From Hungatella sp. (GTDB lineage Bacteria > Bacillota > Clostridia > Lachnospirales > Lachnospiraceae), in NCBI GenBank assembly GCA_009712635.1, contig WASS01000015.1, forward strand, positions 744,001 through 808,000: DNA of 64,000 nucleotides, written 5' to 3'. Shown here piece after piece: positions 1-10,300 of this stretch. The first letter of the stretch is position 1; every line of letters begins with the position of its first letter. The position numbers and the translations under genes are program-made. The notes under the pieces are model-generated. The model did not search any database. It had not been told where the DNA came from and was given only the letters and a program-made list of their open reading frames with translations.

Positions 1-1
1 A

Positions 2-484
2 GAAAAAAATTATTTCTGGTATTTTATTGTACGGTTCCTGGCTGCAACAGGCGCGCGGGTCAGTGAACTGATTCAGATAAAAGAGGAGCATTTAAAGCTT
101 GGTTATCTGGATCTCTATTCCAAGGGAGGAAAGATACGCCGAATTTACTTTCCCGATTCCCTCTGTGAAGAGGCACTGGCATGGTGCCAGGAGCGTGGAG
201 TAGAAAGCGGTTTTCTGTTTTTAAATAAAGCCGGACATTTAATTACCCCCCGTGGTATTAATTACCAGCTAAAACATCTGGCCAGCCGTTATGGAATAAA
301 TCCGGATACCGTCTACCCTCATTCTTTCCGGCATCGTTTTGCAAAGAATTTTTTAGCCCGCAACAATGACATATCGCTGCTTGCAGATTTATTGGGACAT
401 GAGAGCATTGAAACTACAAGAATCTACCTCACCCGCTCCAGCGAGGAGCAGCAACAGTTACTTGACGAAATTATCACATGGTAA
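2..484 (+). CDS. Tyrosine recombinase/integrase, C-terminal part (cut by window edge)
   Basis: Reading from base 2 gives about 160 residues of the catalytic domain of a tyrosine site-specific recombinase; the N-terminal DNA-binding arm lies outside the window. The catalytic set is visible in order: Arg in ATGARVSEL, Lys in SKGGKIRRIY, His-x-x-Arg in HSFRHRF, His in LGHESIETT and the nucleophile Tyr in TRIYLT. The domain therefore looks intact and active. Such enzymes act as Xer-type dimer resolvases or as integrases; without the N-terminus and any visible attachment site I cannot say which. It stops 72 bases before the AAA ATPase gene, on the same strand. The family is certain, the exact role is not. 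Confidence 0.88.
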   Translation, partial: EKNYFWYFIVRFLAATGARVSELIQIKEEHLKLGYLDLYSKGGKIRRIYFPDSLCEEALAWCQERGVESGFLFLNKAGHLITPRGINYQLKHLASRYGINPDTVYPHSFRHRFAKNFLARNNDISLLADLLGHESIETTRIYLTRSSEEQQQLLDEIITW

Positions 485-556
485 GCGTATTTTTTTATTA
501 TTTCATGTTTCTTTTTTCTGATTTCTGAGATATAATTTCAAAAAGGAGGATAATAC

Positions 557-1780
557 GTGATGCTAATCTCTTTTCGATTTAAGAACTTCCGTTCCTTTTT
601 GGACGAGACATATGTTAATATGAAGGCGGTCACCTACAAAGAACTTCCTGACCATCTGATTTCATTTGACAACCAGAAGCTGATAAAGACACTGGCTGTC
701 TATGGACCTAATTCAAGCGGGAAAACCAATATTTTTCTTGCCTTTGCCAGTTTTCACTCTCTGATTTTCTGGCAGCTGTTTCCTTCCCAGGCATCTTATA
801 AAAACCGCTTTATTAATCTTTTGCAGCTGAATTCCATGGACAAGATTGTACCCTTTGAACGGGGTGAGCCAGAGACTCCCCCAACTGAAATGGAAGTATC
901 TTTTATAAGCGGCAACAGGATTTATGAGTATGGGATCTCCATCTGTTCCCAGAACATCCTGACGGAACACTTAACCGTCGATCATCACCTGGTATTTTCG
1001 CGTACTGCAACTGAACTTTCCTACGGTCGTTTCTATGAAAAATGCATGCGTTCCAAATCGGGGATCCGCCCTCATGACAACCGGTTGTTTTGTTCCATTC
1101 TGTCATCTATGGATATTCCCGAAATAAATGCAATTATGAAGCCTTTTGAGAACTTTTTCTCCAGTAAAATTCATTATTATTTTGACGATCTGGAGATGTT
1201 TCAAATTCTTGGCAACACTTTGATGGATGGAAAGTTATTTAAAGTCCTGGAAAATCCGGAGGCGATCAATTTCGGACTGAGTCAGCTTCGCAAACTGGGG
1301 ATTCCTGTAGAAGACATTATAATTGAAAACGGGATTCCAAAACTGGGATATCTTACTAAATCCCGGTTAAGCGGTCAGTCATTTATCAAATATATGAATA
1401 TTACGGATATCTCCTCCGGCACTCTTAAAAATCTGTTTATGTTTTTAAGAATCTTTGAACTGAGCAAAAACGGAGGTATTCTGATGGTTGACAGCATTTC
1501 CGGTGAATTTCATCCTACTGTCATCAAGTTTATTGTTGATTCATTTCAGCAGGAGATGAACAAGAATATACAGCTTATTTTCTCAACTCACGACATCTCC
1601 ATTTTGAATAATCAGCAGTTTCGACGTGATGAGGTAGCCTTTGTAGACATGAATGAATACGGAGAATCCAGACTCTATACCCTTGCTGATATCAAAGTCC
1701 GGTCTGATGCCAGCTTTTCCAAGGATTACCTTCTTGGTAAATACGGGGCAATTCCCCTAGTCAAGGATACGATCTTTTGA
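557..1780 (+). CDS. AbiL/RloA-like AAA family ATPase
   Basis: A 407-residue ATPase of the SMC/OLD-like AAA group that includes AbiLi and RloA proteins. Visible are the Walker A GPNSSGKT (about residues 50-57), an ABC-signature-like SSGT (287-290), the His-Pro that follows Walker B (319-320), a switch His in FSTHD, and the family C-terminal pattern KDYLLGKYGAIP. The Walker B segment reads LMVDSISGEFHP: the Asp is kept but the usual next Glu is Ser, so hydrolysis may be weak. Relatives often act in phage defence with a downstream RloB-like partner; here a terminator follows directly and no partner is seen. GTG 557 and ATG 560 are both possible starts behind AAGGAGG; the spacing slightly favours GTG. 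Confidence 0.75.
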   Translation: MMLISFRFKNFRSFLDETYVNMKAVTYKELPDHLISFDNQKLIKTLAVYGPNSSGKTNIFLAFASFHSLIFWQLFPSQASYKNRFINLLQLNSMDKIVPFERGEPETPPTEMEVSFISGNRIYEYGISICSQNILTEHLTVDHHLVFSRTATELSYGRFYEKCMRSKSGIRPHDNRLFCSILSSMDIPEINAIMKPFENFFSSKIHYYFDDLEMFQILGNTLMDGKLFKVLENPEAINFGLSQLRKLGIPVEDIIIENGIPKLGYLTKSRLSGQSFIKYMNITDISSGTLKNLFMFLRIFELSKNGGILMVDSISGEFHPTVIKFIVDSFQQEMNKNIQLIFSTHDISILNNQQFRRDEVAFVDMNEYGESRLYTLADIKVRSDASFSKDYLLGKYGAIPLVKDTIF

Positions 1781-1783
1781 TGC

Positions 1784-1813
1784 AAAAAAAAGACACACTA
1801 TGTGTCTTTTTTT
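1784..1813. terminator. Bidirectional intrinsic terminator
   Basis: AGACACA and TGTGTCT (1791-1797 and 1801-1807) pair around a 3-base loop, flanked by an A-run on the left and a T-run on the right. It sits between two convergent genes and can end both transcripts. Confidence 0.85.
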
Positions 1814-2258
1814 AACTCAGAAGATGAATACTTGCAGTATCTTTAGAACATACCTCAAGCACAATATTGCATTCTGAAACATGCTGGTAATTAATATCCA
1901 GAGAATAATCCACCTGAACTTTCAGACGATCCTCTTCCTCCGCAATCCTGATATCGTTGGTTCTGATCCCGATCATCAGCTCTCCAAATGGCGTTGCATA
2001 ACAGGAAATGTTTTTCTTTTCCTTTTCAAAGGTCATATGAACACTGGTGCTGCCTCTTTTTATGATATCCATTCCTGCCGGATGGATCTTTATGGTGTTT
2101 CTGGTCACACCATCTACCCCTTCCTGAACTTCATCATAAAGAATATAATGGTTGCCGTTTTTCAAAAAATAATCTCCTCTTGTGATCATTTCCACAGCCT
2201 GATTATCATCTTCCACGATTTGTGCACCGCTGATACTGATCAGAACATCTCTCGTCAT
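1812..2258 (-). CDS. DUF1934 (YwiB-like) beta-barrel protein
   Basis: A 148-residue protein with the DUF1934 pattern: N-terminal VLISISGAQIVEDD, then alternating short beta strands (YFLKNGNHYILYDE, TRNTIKIHPAG) and GELMIGIRTNDI near residue 90. DUF1934 proteins are predicted small calycin-like barrels of unknown function in Firmicutes. There is no signal peptide, so it should be cytoplasmic. It is the last gene of ddl-murI-DUF1934, 14 bases after murI, with a good GAGGAG site. The context suggests co-expression with cell-wall amino-acid enzymes but no tested role. Confidence 0.8.
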   Translation of the reverse strand: MTRDVLISISGAQIVEDDNQAVEMITRGDYFLKNGNHYILYDEVQEGVDGVTRNTIKIHPAGMDIIKRGSTSVHMTFEKEKKNISCYATPFGELMIGIRTNDIRIAEEEDRLKVQVDYSLDINYQHVSECNIVLEVCSKDTASIHLLS

Positions 2259-2272
2259 AGTTTATAACTCCT

Positions 2273-3091
2273 CTAGTACTCTTCTATATTTATTTGTCTC
2301 GTCTCTTTCACCTGACCCGGAAGAATGGAGGCAGCAAAGCTTGTGAACTTTTCTGCCAGATCACTGACATAGAAATGATATTTATCAATGCTGCTGCCGT
2401 CCTGATCACTGATCAGCCCATTTTCCTCCAGAACCTGCTTTAATTCCAGAGCTGTCTCATAAGCCGGATTGACCAGAGTCACTTCCGGACCCATCAGCCT
2501 GCCTACTGTGGAGCGCAGAAGTGGGTAATGGGTGCATCCTAATATCAGTGTATCAATGTATTTACCTTTTAATTCGCTTAAATACCTGGATGCAATTTCA
2601 TCTGTTACGGAATCGTGAAGCAGTCCTTCCTCAACCAGGGGCACCAGAAGAGGACAGGGTTTTCCAGTCACTTCTATGTCTTCCCGCATTTCTTTTATTA
2701 CCCGTGTGTATACACCGCTTCTTATGGTTCCTTCGGTCCCAATAATTCCGATCTTACCATTCTTGGTTGATTCAATTGCAGTTCTTGCACCTGCGTGAAT
2801 AACTCCGATGATAGGGATATCCAGATCATGTTCTACTGTCTCCAGCGCACAGGCAGTGGCCGTATTACAGGCAATTACAATTGCTTTCACATCCTGGGTC
2901 ATAAGAAAACGAATGATCTGTCTGGTAAAACGGATGACCGTGTTGCAGGATTTGTTCCCATAAGGAACCCTCGCTGTATCACCAAAATAAACAATCCTTT
3001 CATCCGGCATCTGCCTCATGATTTCTCTTGCAACCGTAAGTCCGCCTACGCCGGAATCAAACACTCCAATGGGAGAATTTCTATCTGCCAT
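2273..3091 (-). CDS. murI: Glutamate racemase
   Basis: MurI interconverts L- and D-glutamate and supplies D-Glu for peptidoglycan. The 272-residue protein has the N-terminal GVFDSGVGGLTV motif and both catalytic cysteines: Cys75 in IACNTATA and Cys186 in LGCTHYPLL. Length is normal for the family. It is cytoplasmic and starts 12 bases after ddl, so the two D-amino-acid enzymes for wall synthesis share an operon. Nothing is missing or unusual. Confidence 0.96.
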   Translation of the reverse strand: MADRNSPIGVFDSGVGGLTVAREIMRQMPDERIVYFGDTARVPYGNKSCNTVIRFTRQIIRFLMTQDVKAIVIACNTATACALETVEHDLDIPIIGVIHAGARTAIESTKNGKIGIIGTEGTIRSGVYTRVIKEMREDIEVTGKPCPLLVPLVEEGLLHDSVTDEIASRYLSELKGKYIDTLILGCTHYPLLRSTVGRLMGPEVTLVNPAYETALELKQVLEENGLISDQDGSSIDKYHFYVSDLAEKFTSFAASILPGQVKETRQINIEEY

Positions 3092-3103
3092 AATATCTGC
3101 TCC

Positions 3104-4168
3104 TTAATCGTCAAACCGGCTCAAAGCGTCTTCCATGAGACAATTAACGAGCTGATCCTTGCTTATTCCCGCTGCTTCCCAAAGCATGGGATACATGCTG
3201 ATTGCCGTAAATCCCGGCATGGTATTAATCTCATTAAATACAACTGTTCCATCACTCTTAACAAAGAAATCCACTCTTGCAAGCCCACGGCCGTCCACTG
3301 CCTGGAATACAGCTTTTGCTGCTTCTCTCACACGTTCAGCAGCGCCACCCGGCAATTGGGGATCGATTACTGTTTTTGAATCCGCATTGTTATACTTTGC
3401 ATCGAAGTCATAAAATTCAGCCGCTGCAAGAATCTCACCTACACCAGAGGCCTTAACCGGCTGATTGCCGCCGCCTAAAACAGCACATTCTATCTCTCTG
3501 CCAACGATCATCTCTTCTACCAGAATCTTACGGTCATATCTGGCTGCCTCAAGTAATGCTGTCTCCAGCTCCTTTTTATCTTCCGCCCGGCTCACGCCCT
3601 TGGAAGACCCGGCATTGGATGGCTTTACAAATACGGGATAATCAAACCGTTCTTCTACTCTGGCGATTACCTGCTCCATATTCTTTAACTGATGGCGCAT
3701 GACTGGTACATAAGCCGCCTGACGCACACCAAGATCATCAACAATAATCTTTGTATATAATTTATCCATGGAAACAGCAGAAGAAAGTACGCCGCATCCC
3801 ACATATGGAATCCGGGAAAGCTCCAGCAGCCCCTGGACGGTTCCATCTTCGCCCAGCAGACCGTGGAGTACGGGGAATACCACATCTGCCTTAACAAGTT
3901 CTGACTTCGTTCCATTAAGTAATATGACAGCCCCCATACCAGCATCAGGAGAAAGAATTGCACGAACACTTCCCTCTCTCCAGGTATCGTCTTTGATTTC
4001 CTTTACAGACTCCGTTTTAATCCAGTGTCCTTCCTCAGTGATTCCGATCAAAAGCAGATCATATTTATCTTTATTTATATGGTCTATCACATTGACAACT
4101 GACATACAGGAAACGACGTGCTCCGATGACTGTCCGCCAAATAATACAACCGCAGTTTTCTTACTCAT
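3104..4168 (-). CDS. ddl: D-alanine--D-alanine ligase
   Basis: An ATP-grasp ligase that joins two D-alanines for the peptidoglycan stem peptide. The 354-residue protein starts with MSKKTAVVLFGGQSSEH, the typical Ddl N-terminus, and has the ATP-grasp segments FVKPSNAGSSKGV, EMIVGREIECAVLG and the metal-binding NEINTMPGFT near the C-terminus. The reading frame extends 17 codons further upstream, but ATG 4168 has AAGGAG at proper spacing and places the Rossmann motif at the start. It is the first gene of ddl-murI-DUF1934 and is divergent from spoIIR with 95 bases between. Confidence 0.95.
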   Translation of the reverse strand: MSKKTAVVLFGGQSSEHVVSCMSVVNVIDHINKDKYDLLLIGITEEGHWIKTESVKEIKDDTWREGSVRAILSPDAGMGAVILLNGTKSELVKADVVFPVLHGLLGEDGTVQGLLELSRIPYVGCGVLSSAVSMDKLYTKIIVDDLGVRQAAYVPVMRHQLKNMEQVIARVEERFDYPVFVKPSNAGSSKGVSRAEDKKELETALLEAARYDRKILVEEMIVGREIECAVLGGGNQPVKASGVGEILAAAEFYDFDAKYNNADSKTVIDPQLPGGAAERVREAAKAVFQAVDGRGLARVDFFVKSDGTVVFNEINTMPGFTAISMYPMLWEAAGISKDQLVNCLMEDALSRFDD

Positions 4169-4263
4169 TCCAATCTCCTTAATAAATTCTTGATTTACAG
4201 CGTTTATATTATAGCACATATGGTTACAATTACAAATAGATTCCAGAAAAAAGGAGGTACTCT

Positions 4264-4914
4264 ATGAAACAGAAACGTGATTTATTCTTATGTATTACCT
4301 GTCTGCTCATTGCTTTTTTACTGACACTGGCAAATGACAGATCAAGCGACGAAGCCCTTGCCGCCAGGATCGCCCCCGAAATCCTGCGGTTTCATGTTCT
4401 TGCAAACAGTAACAGCACTGGGGACCAGAATTTAAAATTAAAAGTACGCACCATGCTTCTCAATTCAATATATGAAGACCTTGGTGAAAATGCATCCCTG
4501 GAAGACACAAAAACCTATATACGCTCCCACGAATCTATTCTGGAGAAAAAAGCAGAAAACTACATGAAGAACCTGGGATATGATTATCCCGCACATATGG
4601 AACTGACCAATTGCTACTTTCCCACCAAAACCTACGGAGATATGGTATTTCCCTGCGGAACTTACGAAGCAGTAAGGGTAAAAATTGGCGAAGGAAAAGG
4701 ACGCAACTGGTGGTGCGTCCTCTATCCCCCGCTATGCTTTACCGATTCTTCCTATGCAGTCGTTCCGGATACCTCAAAAGAGATCCTGCGCCACTCCATG
4801 GATGAATCTGATTATTTAAAATTAAGAAAAGAACCTGTGAAAATCCATGTAAAGCTTAAAGTTTTGGATCTGCTGCCTGTTCATAAAAAAGCAGTTACTT
4901 CGCAGAATCCATGA
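4264..4914 (+). CDS. spoIIR: Stage II sporulation protein R
   Basis: SpoIIR is made in the forespore under sigma-F, is secreted into the intermembrane space and triggers SpoIIGA processing of pro-sigma-E. The 216-residue protein has an N-terminal membrane/secretion segment (residues 8-23), then the family pattern APEILRFHVLANSNSTGDQ...LKLKVR, and a C-terminal half with GTYEAVRVKIGEG and the NWWCVLYPPLCF block. AAAAGGAGG lies just upstream. Its last 20 bases overlap the convergent TolC-like gene. This is the clearest sign that the organism forms endospores. Confidence 0.95.
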   Translation: MKQKRDLFLCITCLLIAFLLTLANDRSSDEALAARIAPEILRFHVLANSNSTGDQNLKLKVRTMLLNSIYEDLGENASLEDTKTYIRSHESILEKKAENYMKNLGYDYPAHMELTNCYFPTKTYGDMVFPCGTYEAVRVKIGEGKGRNWWCVLYPPLCFTDSSYAVVPDTSKEILRHSMDESDYLKLRKEPVKIHVKLKVLDLLPVHKKAVTSQNP

Positions 4915-6097
4915 TAATACCCTGAATGGCCCACTGGTACGTGTTATATGCCTGATAGTAAGTATTATACGCACTGTCTTTTTCGCCCTGTGCCTTTAAG
5001 TAGGCCATCTGTGCCTGAAGATACTGGATTTTACTGATCATCTTCAGGTTAAAGGAACGGTCTGCCTTATCCTTTTCCAGAGTTGCTTTCTGGAATGCGG
5101 TATTTGCAGCTTCGTAAGCAGATTTTGACTGCAGGATACCCTGATAATAGGCCTGCATGGTTATCTTTACATTCTGCTCTGCATCTGAAACATTTTGATC
5201 CTTATTTTTCATTCCAGTCGTGGTTTTACCGGAAGAATCATGACGTGCAGAAATAACATCGTAATTGTTGGAAACTGCTTTGTCAGAATCGGCTTCCAGA
5301 TTAAGGGCTGCTATCATCTCATCAGTAAGCTGTGGAAGACCACCGATAGAGGGAGCAGAATCTGAAGAATATCCCGTCATCAGGCAGAGGGATCGGCTTA
5401 AATTGTCAATGGTGCTGTTGATCTTTATCAGCGATCCTTTGGCAGACAACAGATCCTTTTGGGCGGATAGAACATCTGCTTCTGTAGCCATGCCTACCCC
5501 TAAACTTAAACTCTGAGCTTCATAAGCAGCATTACTTAACTCCACCACTTTTTCAACCATAGCGCGGCTAGCCTGAGCACTATTGAACCCAATCATCGTC
5601 TGGTTCGCATAATAAGTGTATGTTTTGACACCCCGGTTTATATCAGATCTTGCTGATGAATCCATACGATTCATATAGTCGATGGATCGCTGTTGTTGAT
5701 CTGCTGCTACCTTTAGCTGTTTAATTGCAGAATTTAACGCACCGTACTGCTCTGCTCCAGTTGGAGTGTTCAATGCACCAGACTTTTTTGCTTCATCTGC
5801 ATCAGTCTGCAGATCCTTAACCTGACGTCTCATCTTATCAATAATATATTGATAATCATCTAAAGCAGTTGAAAAAGAAGTTTCTGCATTCTTCATAGCA
5901 GGATTAAAGTACCTTATCAGATCTGGCAATTCATCAAATTCAATGGTCTGATCATTTAACCGATCCCACTTCTCCTGTGTCACTTCTTGGGGTATGGGAT
6001 TTTCTACCTGACCAGGACCTGCAGCAAAAGCAGGAAACGCCGTGCAGGTAGTGATCATCGCAGCAATGAAAATCGGTAGACTCCATTTTTTTCTCAT
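4895..6097 (-). CDS. TolC-like outer-membrane-efflux-family protein 1
   Basis: A 400-residue secreted protein: signal peptide MRKKWSLPIFIAAMITT...AFA, then long amphipathic helices rich in Ala/Gln/Lys with the duplicated helix-hairpin pattern of TolC relatives (LSLGVGMATEADVLSAQKDLLSAKGSL, later KATLEKDKADRSFNLKMIS). It is the last gene of the tetR-HlyD-RND-TolC-TolC operon, 4 bases after its paralogue. ATG 6097 is chosen over an upstream in-frame start because GGGAGG precedes it and the signal peptide then begins at residue 1. In a single-membraned cell it cannot form an outer-membrane channel; it may span the wall or act as an extracellular tether. The family is likely, the role unknown. 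Confidence 0.8.
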   Translation of the reverse strand: MRKKWSLPIFIAAMITTCTAFPAFAAGPGQVENPIPQEVTQEKWDRLNDQTIEFDELPDLIRYFNPAMKNAETSFSTALDDYQYIIDKMRRQVKDLQTDADEAKKSGALNTPTGAEQYGALNSAIKQLKVAADQQQRSIDYMNRMDSSARSDINRGVKTYTYYANQTMIGFNSAQASRAMVEKVVELSNAAYEAQSLSLGVGMATEADVLSAQKDLLSAKGSLIKINSTIDNLSRSLCLMTGYSSDSAPSIGGLPQLTDEMIAALNLEADSDKAVSNNYDVISARHDSSGKTTTGMKNKDQNVSDAEQNVKITMQAYYQGILQSKSAYEAANTAFQKATLEKDKADRSFNLKMISKIQYLQAQMAYLKAQGEKDSAYNTYYQAYNTYQWAIQGIIMDSAK

Positions 6098-6101
6098 ATC
6101 A

Positions 6102-7256
6102 TCAGCCTCCCGTCGAAGCCAGGCCACTCACTGCATTATTATAGGTCTGAACCGATTGAAATAATGTAAGCTCTGCAGTTTTCACTCCATTGGTTTTTGT
6201 AATCAGAGCATTTTTCTGTTTTCTGTAATCCAGTCCGCTCATTTTACCCACCTGAGTTTTTCTTTCAGCAGTATCCATATTTTTAGTTTCCAGATTATAT
6301 TCTGCAACTGCCTGATCATACGCCGCCTTTGCCTGCAGAACTTCCTGATAGCTCTTTACCAGATCTGTGCCAATATTCTGCTCATTGCTTGCGATTGTCC
6401 GCTTAAGGGTTTCCTTTGTGACGTCCGCAGATGCATTGGTAAGCTTTCTTTTATTAATTTTCAATGTATAGTTGTTGTTTAAGGCTGCTTCCATATCTGT
6501 ATCAGGATTCATGGCATCGATCCGTGCCATATCCACTGCAGGAATATCTTTGATTTCAGGTGTATCGTTATATTTCCACCCCAGCATTACGCACAGCTTC
6601 TGTCTGGTTTGTTCGATGGTTCCAGTCAGTTTATCAATGGATGTTTGTGTATTCTGTATGTTCTCCAGCGCACCAAGCACATCGGTCTGCGTTGCCATTC
6701 CAGCACTCTGCTTAACCAGTACCGATTGATGCACTGCATTTAAAAGTTCCAGGCTATCTTTTAAAGTTTCCAGCTCATATTTTTGCTGAAAATAAGTAAT
6801 CATCGAGACTTGAGCCGTAGCCACAAGCGTTGCTTCTTCCTGATCATTGGTCAGCTGGTCTACTCCCAAATCCTCGACATTTCTATCTGCATTCTCATCT
6901 GCCTGCCTGGCACTCACTGCATTCCTCGCATCGTTAACCTCATTACCATCTTCACCGGTAATATTGTTTCTTGCCTTATCAGCTGCATCCCGGTAATACC
7001 TGGCATACTCATCGCTGGTAACCCGGTCCTTGCCCTTTTTATCACTGATATCAAGCTGGTTTTTCTGTACCTTAATGTTGTACTCATGTATCAGGTCTTT
7101 CAGCTCACCATACTCCATTGTATTATCTCTAAGCTTTGCCCACTCCTCAGCAGTCCTTGAAAACTCCGGACTTCCAGCCCAGACAGTCGATGCCGGTCCG
7201 GAGAAGGTCATCACTGCTGCAAGAGTAAATGCGCCAATCTGTTTCCACTTTCTCAT
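6102..7256 (-). CDS. TolC-like outer-membrane-efflux-family protein 2
   Basis: A 384-residue paralogue of the next gene: signal peptide MRKWKQIGAFTLAAVMTFSG...VWAG, an EWAKLRDNTMEYGELKDLIHEYN segment that matches the other protein's N-terminal block, and long helical hairpins (VKQSAGMATQTDVLGALENIQNTQTSI). Two tandem copies suggest duplication and perhaps hetero-oligomers. It has AAGGAGG and a possible promoter of its own in the 124 bases after the pump gene. The helix-hairpin pattern supports the OEP family; no hydrophobic beta barrel was confirmed by eye. Confidence 0.8.
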   Translation of the reverse strand: MRKWKQIGAFTLAAVMTFSGPASTVWAGSPEFSRTAEEWAKLRDNTMEYGELKDLIHEYNIKVQKNQLDISDKKGKDRVTSDEYARYYRDAADKARNNITGEDGNEVNDARNAVSARQADENADRNVEDLGVDQLTNDQEEATLVATAQVSMITYFQQKYELETLKDSLELLNAVHQSVLVKQSAGMATQTDVLGALENIQNTQTSIDKLTGTIEQTRQKLCVMLGWKYNDTPEIKDIPAVDMARIDAMNPDTDMEAALNNNYTLKINKRKLTNASADVTKETLKRTIASNEQNIGTDLVKSYQEVLQAKAAYDQAVAEYNLETKNMDTAERKTQVGKMSGLDYRKQKNALITKTNGVKTAELTLFQSVQTYNNAVSGLASTGG

Positions 7257-7293
7257 CCTAAATCCTCCTTAACTGGGATTTTTATACTTCATT

Positions 7294-7321
7294 CTTATAT
7301 TATCATATCACATGCTGTCAA
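7294..7321 (-). promoter_or_regulatory. Candidate internal promoter for the TolC-like pair
   Basis: On the minus strand TTGACA (7321-7316), a 16-base spacer and TATAAG (7299-7294) precede the first TolC-like gene. This could make the pair partly independent of the tetR promoter. Only sequence similarity supports it. Confidence 0.5.
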
Positions 7322-7380
7322 AAAGAGCCAAGCCACATTCTTCCATATCAATTAAATAATATTTTTTATTACTGCCGGTA

Positions 7381-10300
7381 TTAATCCGGCAGCTGTGTTT
7401 TATCTGTTTTTCCACTCATCAGAGAATAATAGACAGGCAGCATAAGCATTGATAATATGGTTGATGCAGTAAGACCTCCCACATTAACAAGCGCAAGTCC
7501 CTGCATTGTCTCAGTATTCGTTCCGATCCCCAACGCCATGGGTACCATGGATACAATGGTGGTAAGGGTGGTCATGAGAATCGGCCGAAGTCTGGTAGCA
7601 CCTGCTTCAACCAAGGCGGTTCGTTTATCCATGGAGGCACGATACTGGTTAACCGTATCTACATAAAGAATTCCTGAGTTAACAACCGTACCGATTAACA
7701 TCAGAAAGCCCAGCATGGAAGGCATACTGATTGCAACATCCGCTGCCAGCAAACAGCCAAAGGATCCAATTAAACTGAATGGAATGGTGGTCATAACCAT
7801 AAGGGAAAATTTGAAGGATTCAAACTGAGCCGCCATTACTACAAACACCAGGAATGTAGCAATTAAAATGGCTTTCATAAGATTTCCCAACTCTTCCTGC
7901 ATAGAGGCATCTTCACTGTTTTTCGCCCTTGTTACACTGTCATTTAAGTATTTACCAGTAACTTTACTGTCTAGTTCCTTTATTGCTGCCGCCTTATCTT
8001 TCTTATTCTTCACGGCATCTGTAAATGATCCTGTTATGGTAACCAGATACTGCTTATTCTTTCTATTGATGGCTGTTGGGCTGTCTTCGTAGCCAATCTT
8101 AGCGATATCAGTCAGTGCCACAGATCCACCCAGGTTATTCGGAACAAGAACACCTTCCACCTTTTCCAGTGTATTATAGGCGTCATCCGGATACTGTACT
8201 TTAACATCCACGTTCTGACCATTTACATCCATGGTCATCGCTTTCACACCGCTTAACATTCCGTTCAGCATTCCTCCAACTGCCGCAGGGCTGATACCCT
8301 CCGCCGCTGCCTGAATGGGATCTACACGTACTTTGATAACTGGTGCTGCATTTTCCAGATCGGAATGTACTTTGATCATCTCCGGACGGGCGCTTAATTC
8401 ATTTACCATCTGGTCAGAGACCTGTTTTAACTGATCTAACTGAGCACTTTGAAGAATAACTTCATAGTCGGACTTATTGCCTCCTCCCATATCACTGACA
8501 CTGGAGGTTGATTTCACAGTCACATTACAATCAGGAACCTGGTTCATCATTTTTTTCCATTTATTAACTACCTGATCCGTTGTAAGCTTTCTATCTTTTT
8601 TCAGATAGGCTGTTACAGTTCCGTTGGTTCCTCCGGAAAAGCTTAAAGCCTGCCCGCCATAACTAACCATATATGATTTTAAATCTTCTTCACTGGTGAC
8701 AATTCCCTCCAGTTTTTTTAATATCTTATCGGCTTCTTCTACTTTAATTCCTGGCTTCATCTGAGCTGTGACAGTAATGGTTCCCTGATCCACGGTAGGC
8801 ATCAGTTCAAATCCCAGTTTTGATGCAAAGCCAAAAGATGCCAATAATAACAGCACTGATATTACCATAACCAGAGCACGCCTATTTAAAAGCTTATCAA
8901 CAATCTTTCTGTAGATACTCTGAAGACCCCTTACAAATCCTCCCATTGGAGAATGCTGCCGTTCCACCGGGCGGAACCTGGAGTAACATAATGGAACAAT
9001 GGTAATGGCAGAGAAAAAGGATGCCATAATACAAAATACAATTGTAAATCCGAGGGGCTTAAATAACTGACCGGTCAGACCTGCTAAAAACGCCAGAGGA
9101 ATAAACACTACGCACGTAGTCAGAGTACCGCCAAGAACGGACTGCATTACAACGCCGGTTCCCTCTAATGCCGCACTCATATATTCCCTGAAACCAGTCC
9201 CCTTCTGCGATCGGAAACAACTTTCCAGTACTACGATGGAGTTATCCACCATCATTCCGACTCCCAATACAATACTGCTCATGGTAATAACGTTTAAAGA
9301 AAATCCCATGGCTGCCATCATAATAAGAGAAACAAGAATGGAAACCGGGATAGAGGTTCCTACGATCAGGGAAGCTTTAATATCTCCAAAGAAAAGGAAA
9401 ATAATAACCATGGAAATAATAACTGCTGCGATCATGGTATCTTTTACACTGCCAAGAGCAGTGGTAATCTGGTCACTGGTATCATCCACAACTACTACCT
9501 GCAGTTTCGGATAATCCTTTTCCAGAGATTCAATGGTTTTCTTTACTGCCCTTGAAACATCAACTGCACTGTTTTTCTGCTGCTTACTAAGGGATAAGGT
9601 GATCGTGTCATCTCCGTTATACCGGCCTATGGCAGTCTGCTTCTGATTGGCTTCTGAAATATCCGCAATATCTTCCATGTATATGGTTTTTCCCTGACTG
9701 GCCACAATGGGAACCTTTCTTAAGGCTTCCACCGTCTTTACCTCTACACCGGTACTAACAGATAAATCCCGATTCCCCACTTCTGTTTTGCCAGCGGGAT
9801 ATGTAAAATCAGCTGCTTTAATCGCCTGGCTGATGGAGTCCATATTAAGATGATACTGCTTCATCTTCTCAGGTATCAGATTAACTCTTACATAACCTTC
9901 CTGGCCGCCGCTGATATTGACACTGGCGACGGAAGTAATTTTCTCAAATTCAGGAACAATCTTGTCATTTACATAATTGTAAAGATTGTTTTGAGATGGA
10001 TCTTTGATGGAAAGTGTTATAGATGGCATATCATTAATGTTAAATTCCATAATGGAGGGCTTCTCTACTTCCTTGGGAAGATCCAGACTGTCCATTTTCT
10101 TTTTTAAATCATTGTATGCCTTATTCATATCGGTACCGTAATTATATTCCATGTACACGATAGAAATATTCTGCTGAGAGCTGGACTGAATATTTTTAAC
10201 ACCGGAAAGAGTACCTACGGACTCTTCGATTGGTTTGGTAACCAGATCGTTAATATCCTCCGGGCTTGCTCCTGCATAGGTAGTTGTTACTAAAAGCATG

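Noticed and set aside
7372-7392. Perfect CTGCCGG/CCGGCAG hairpin over the stop of the RND gene
   Set aside because: No T-run follows on the minus strand, so it is not a good terminator; it may only stabilise the RNA end.
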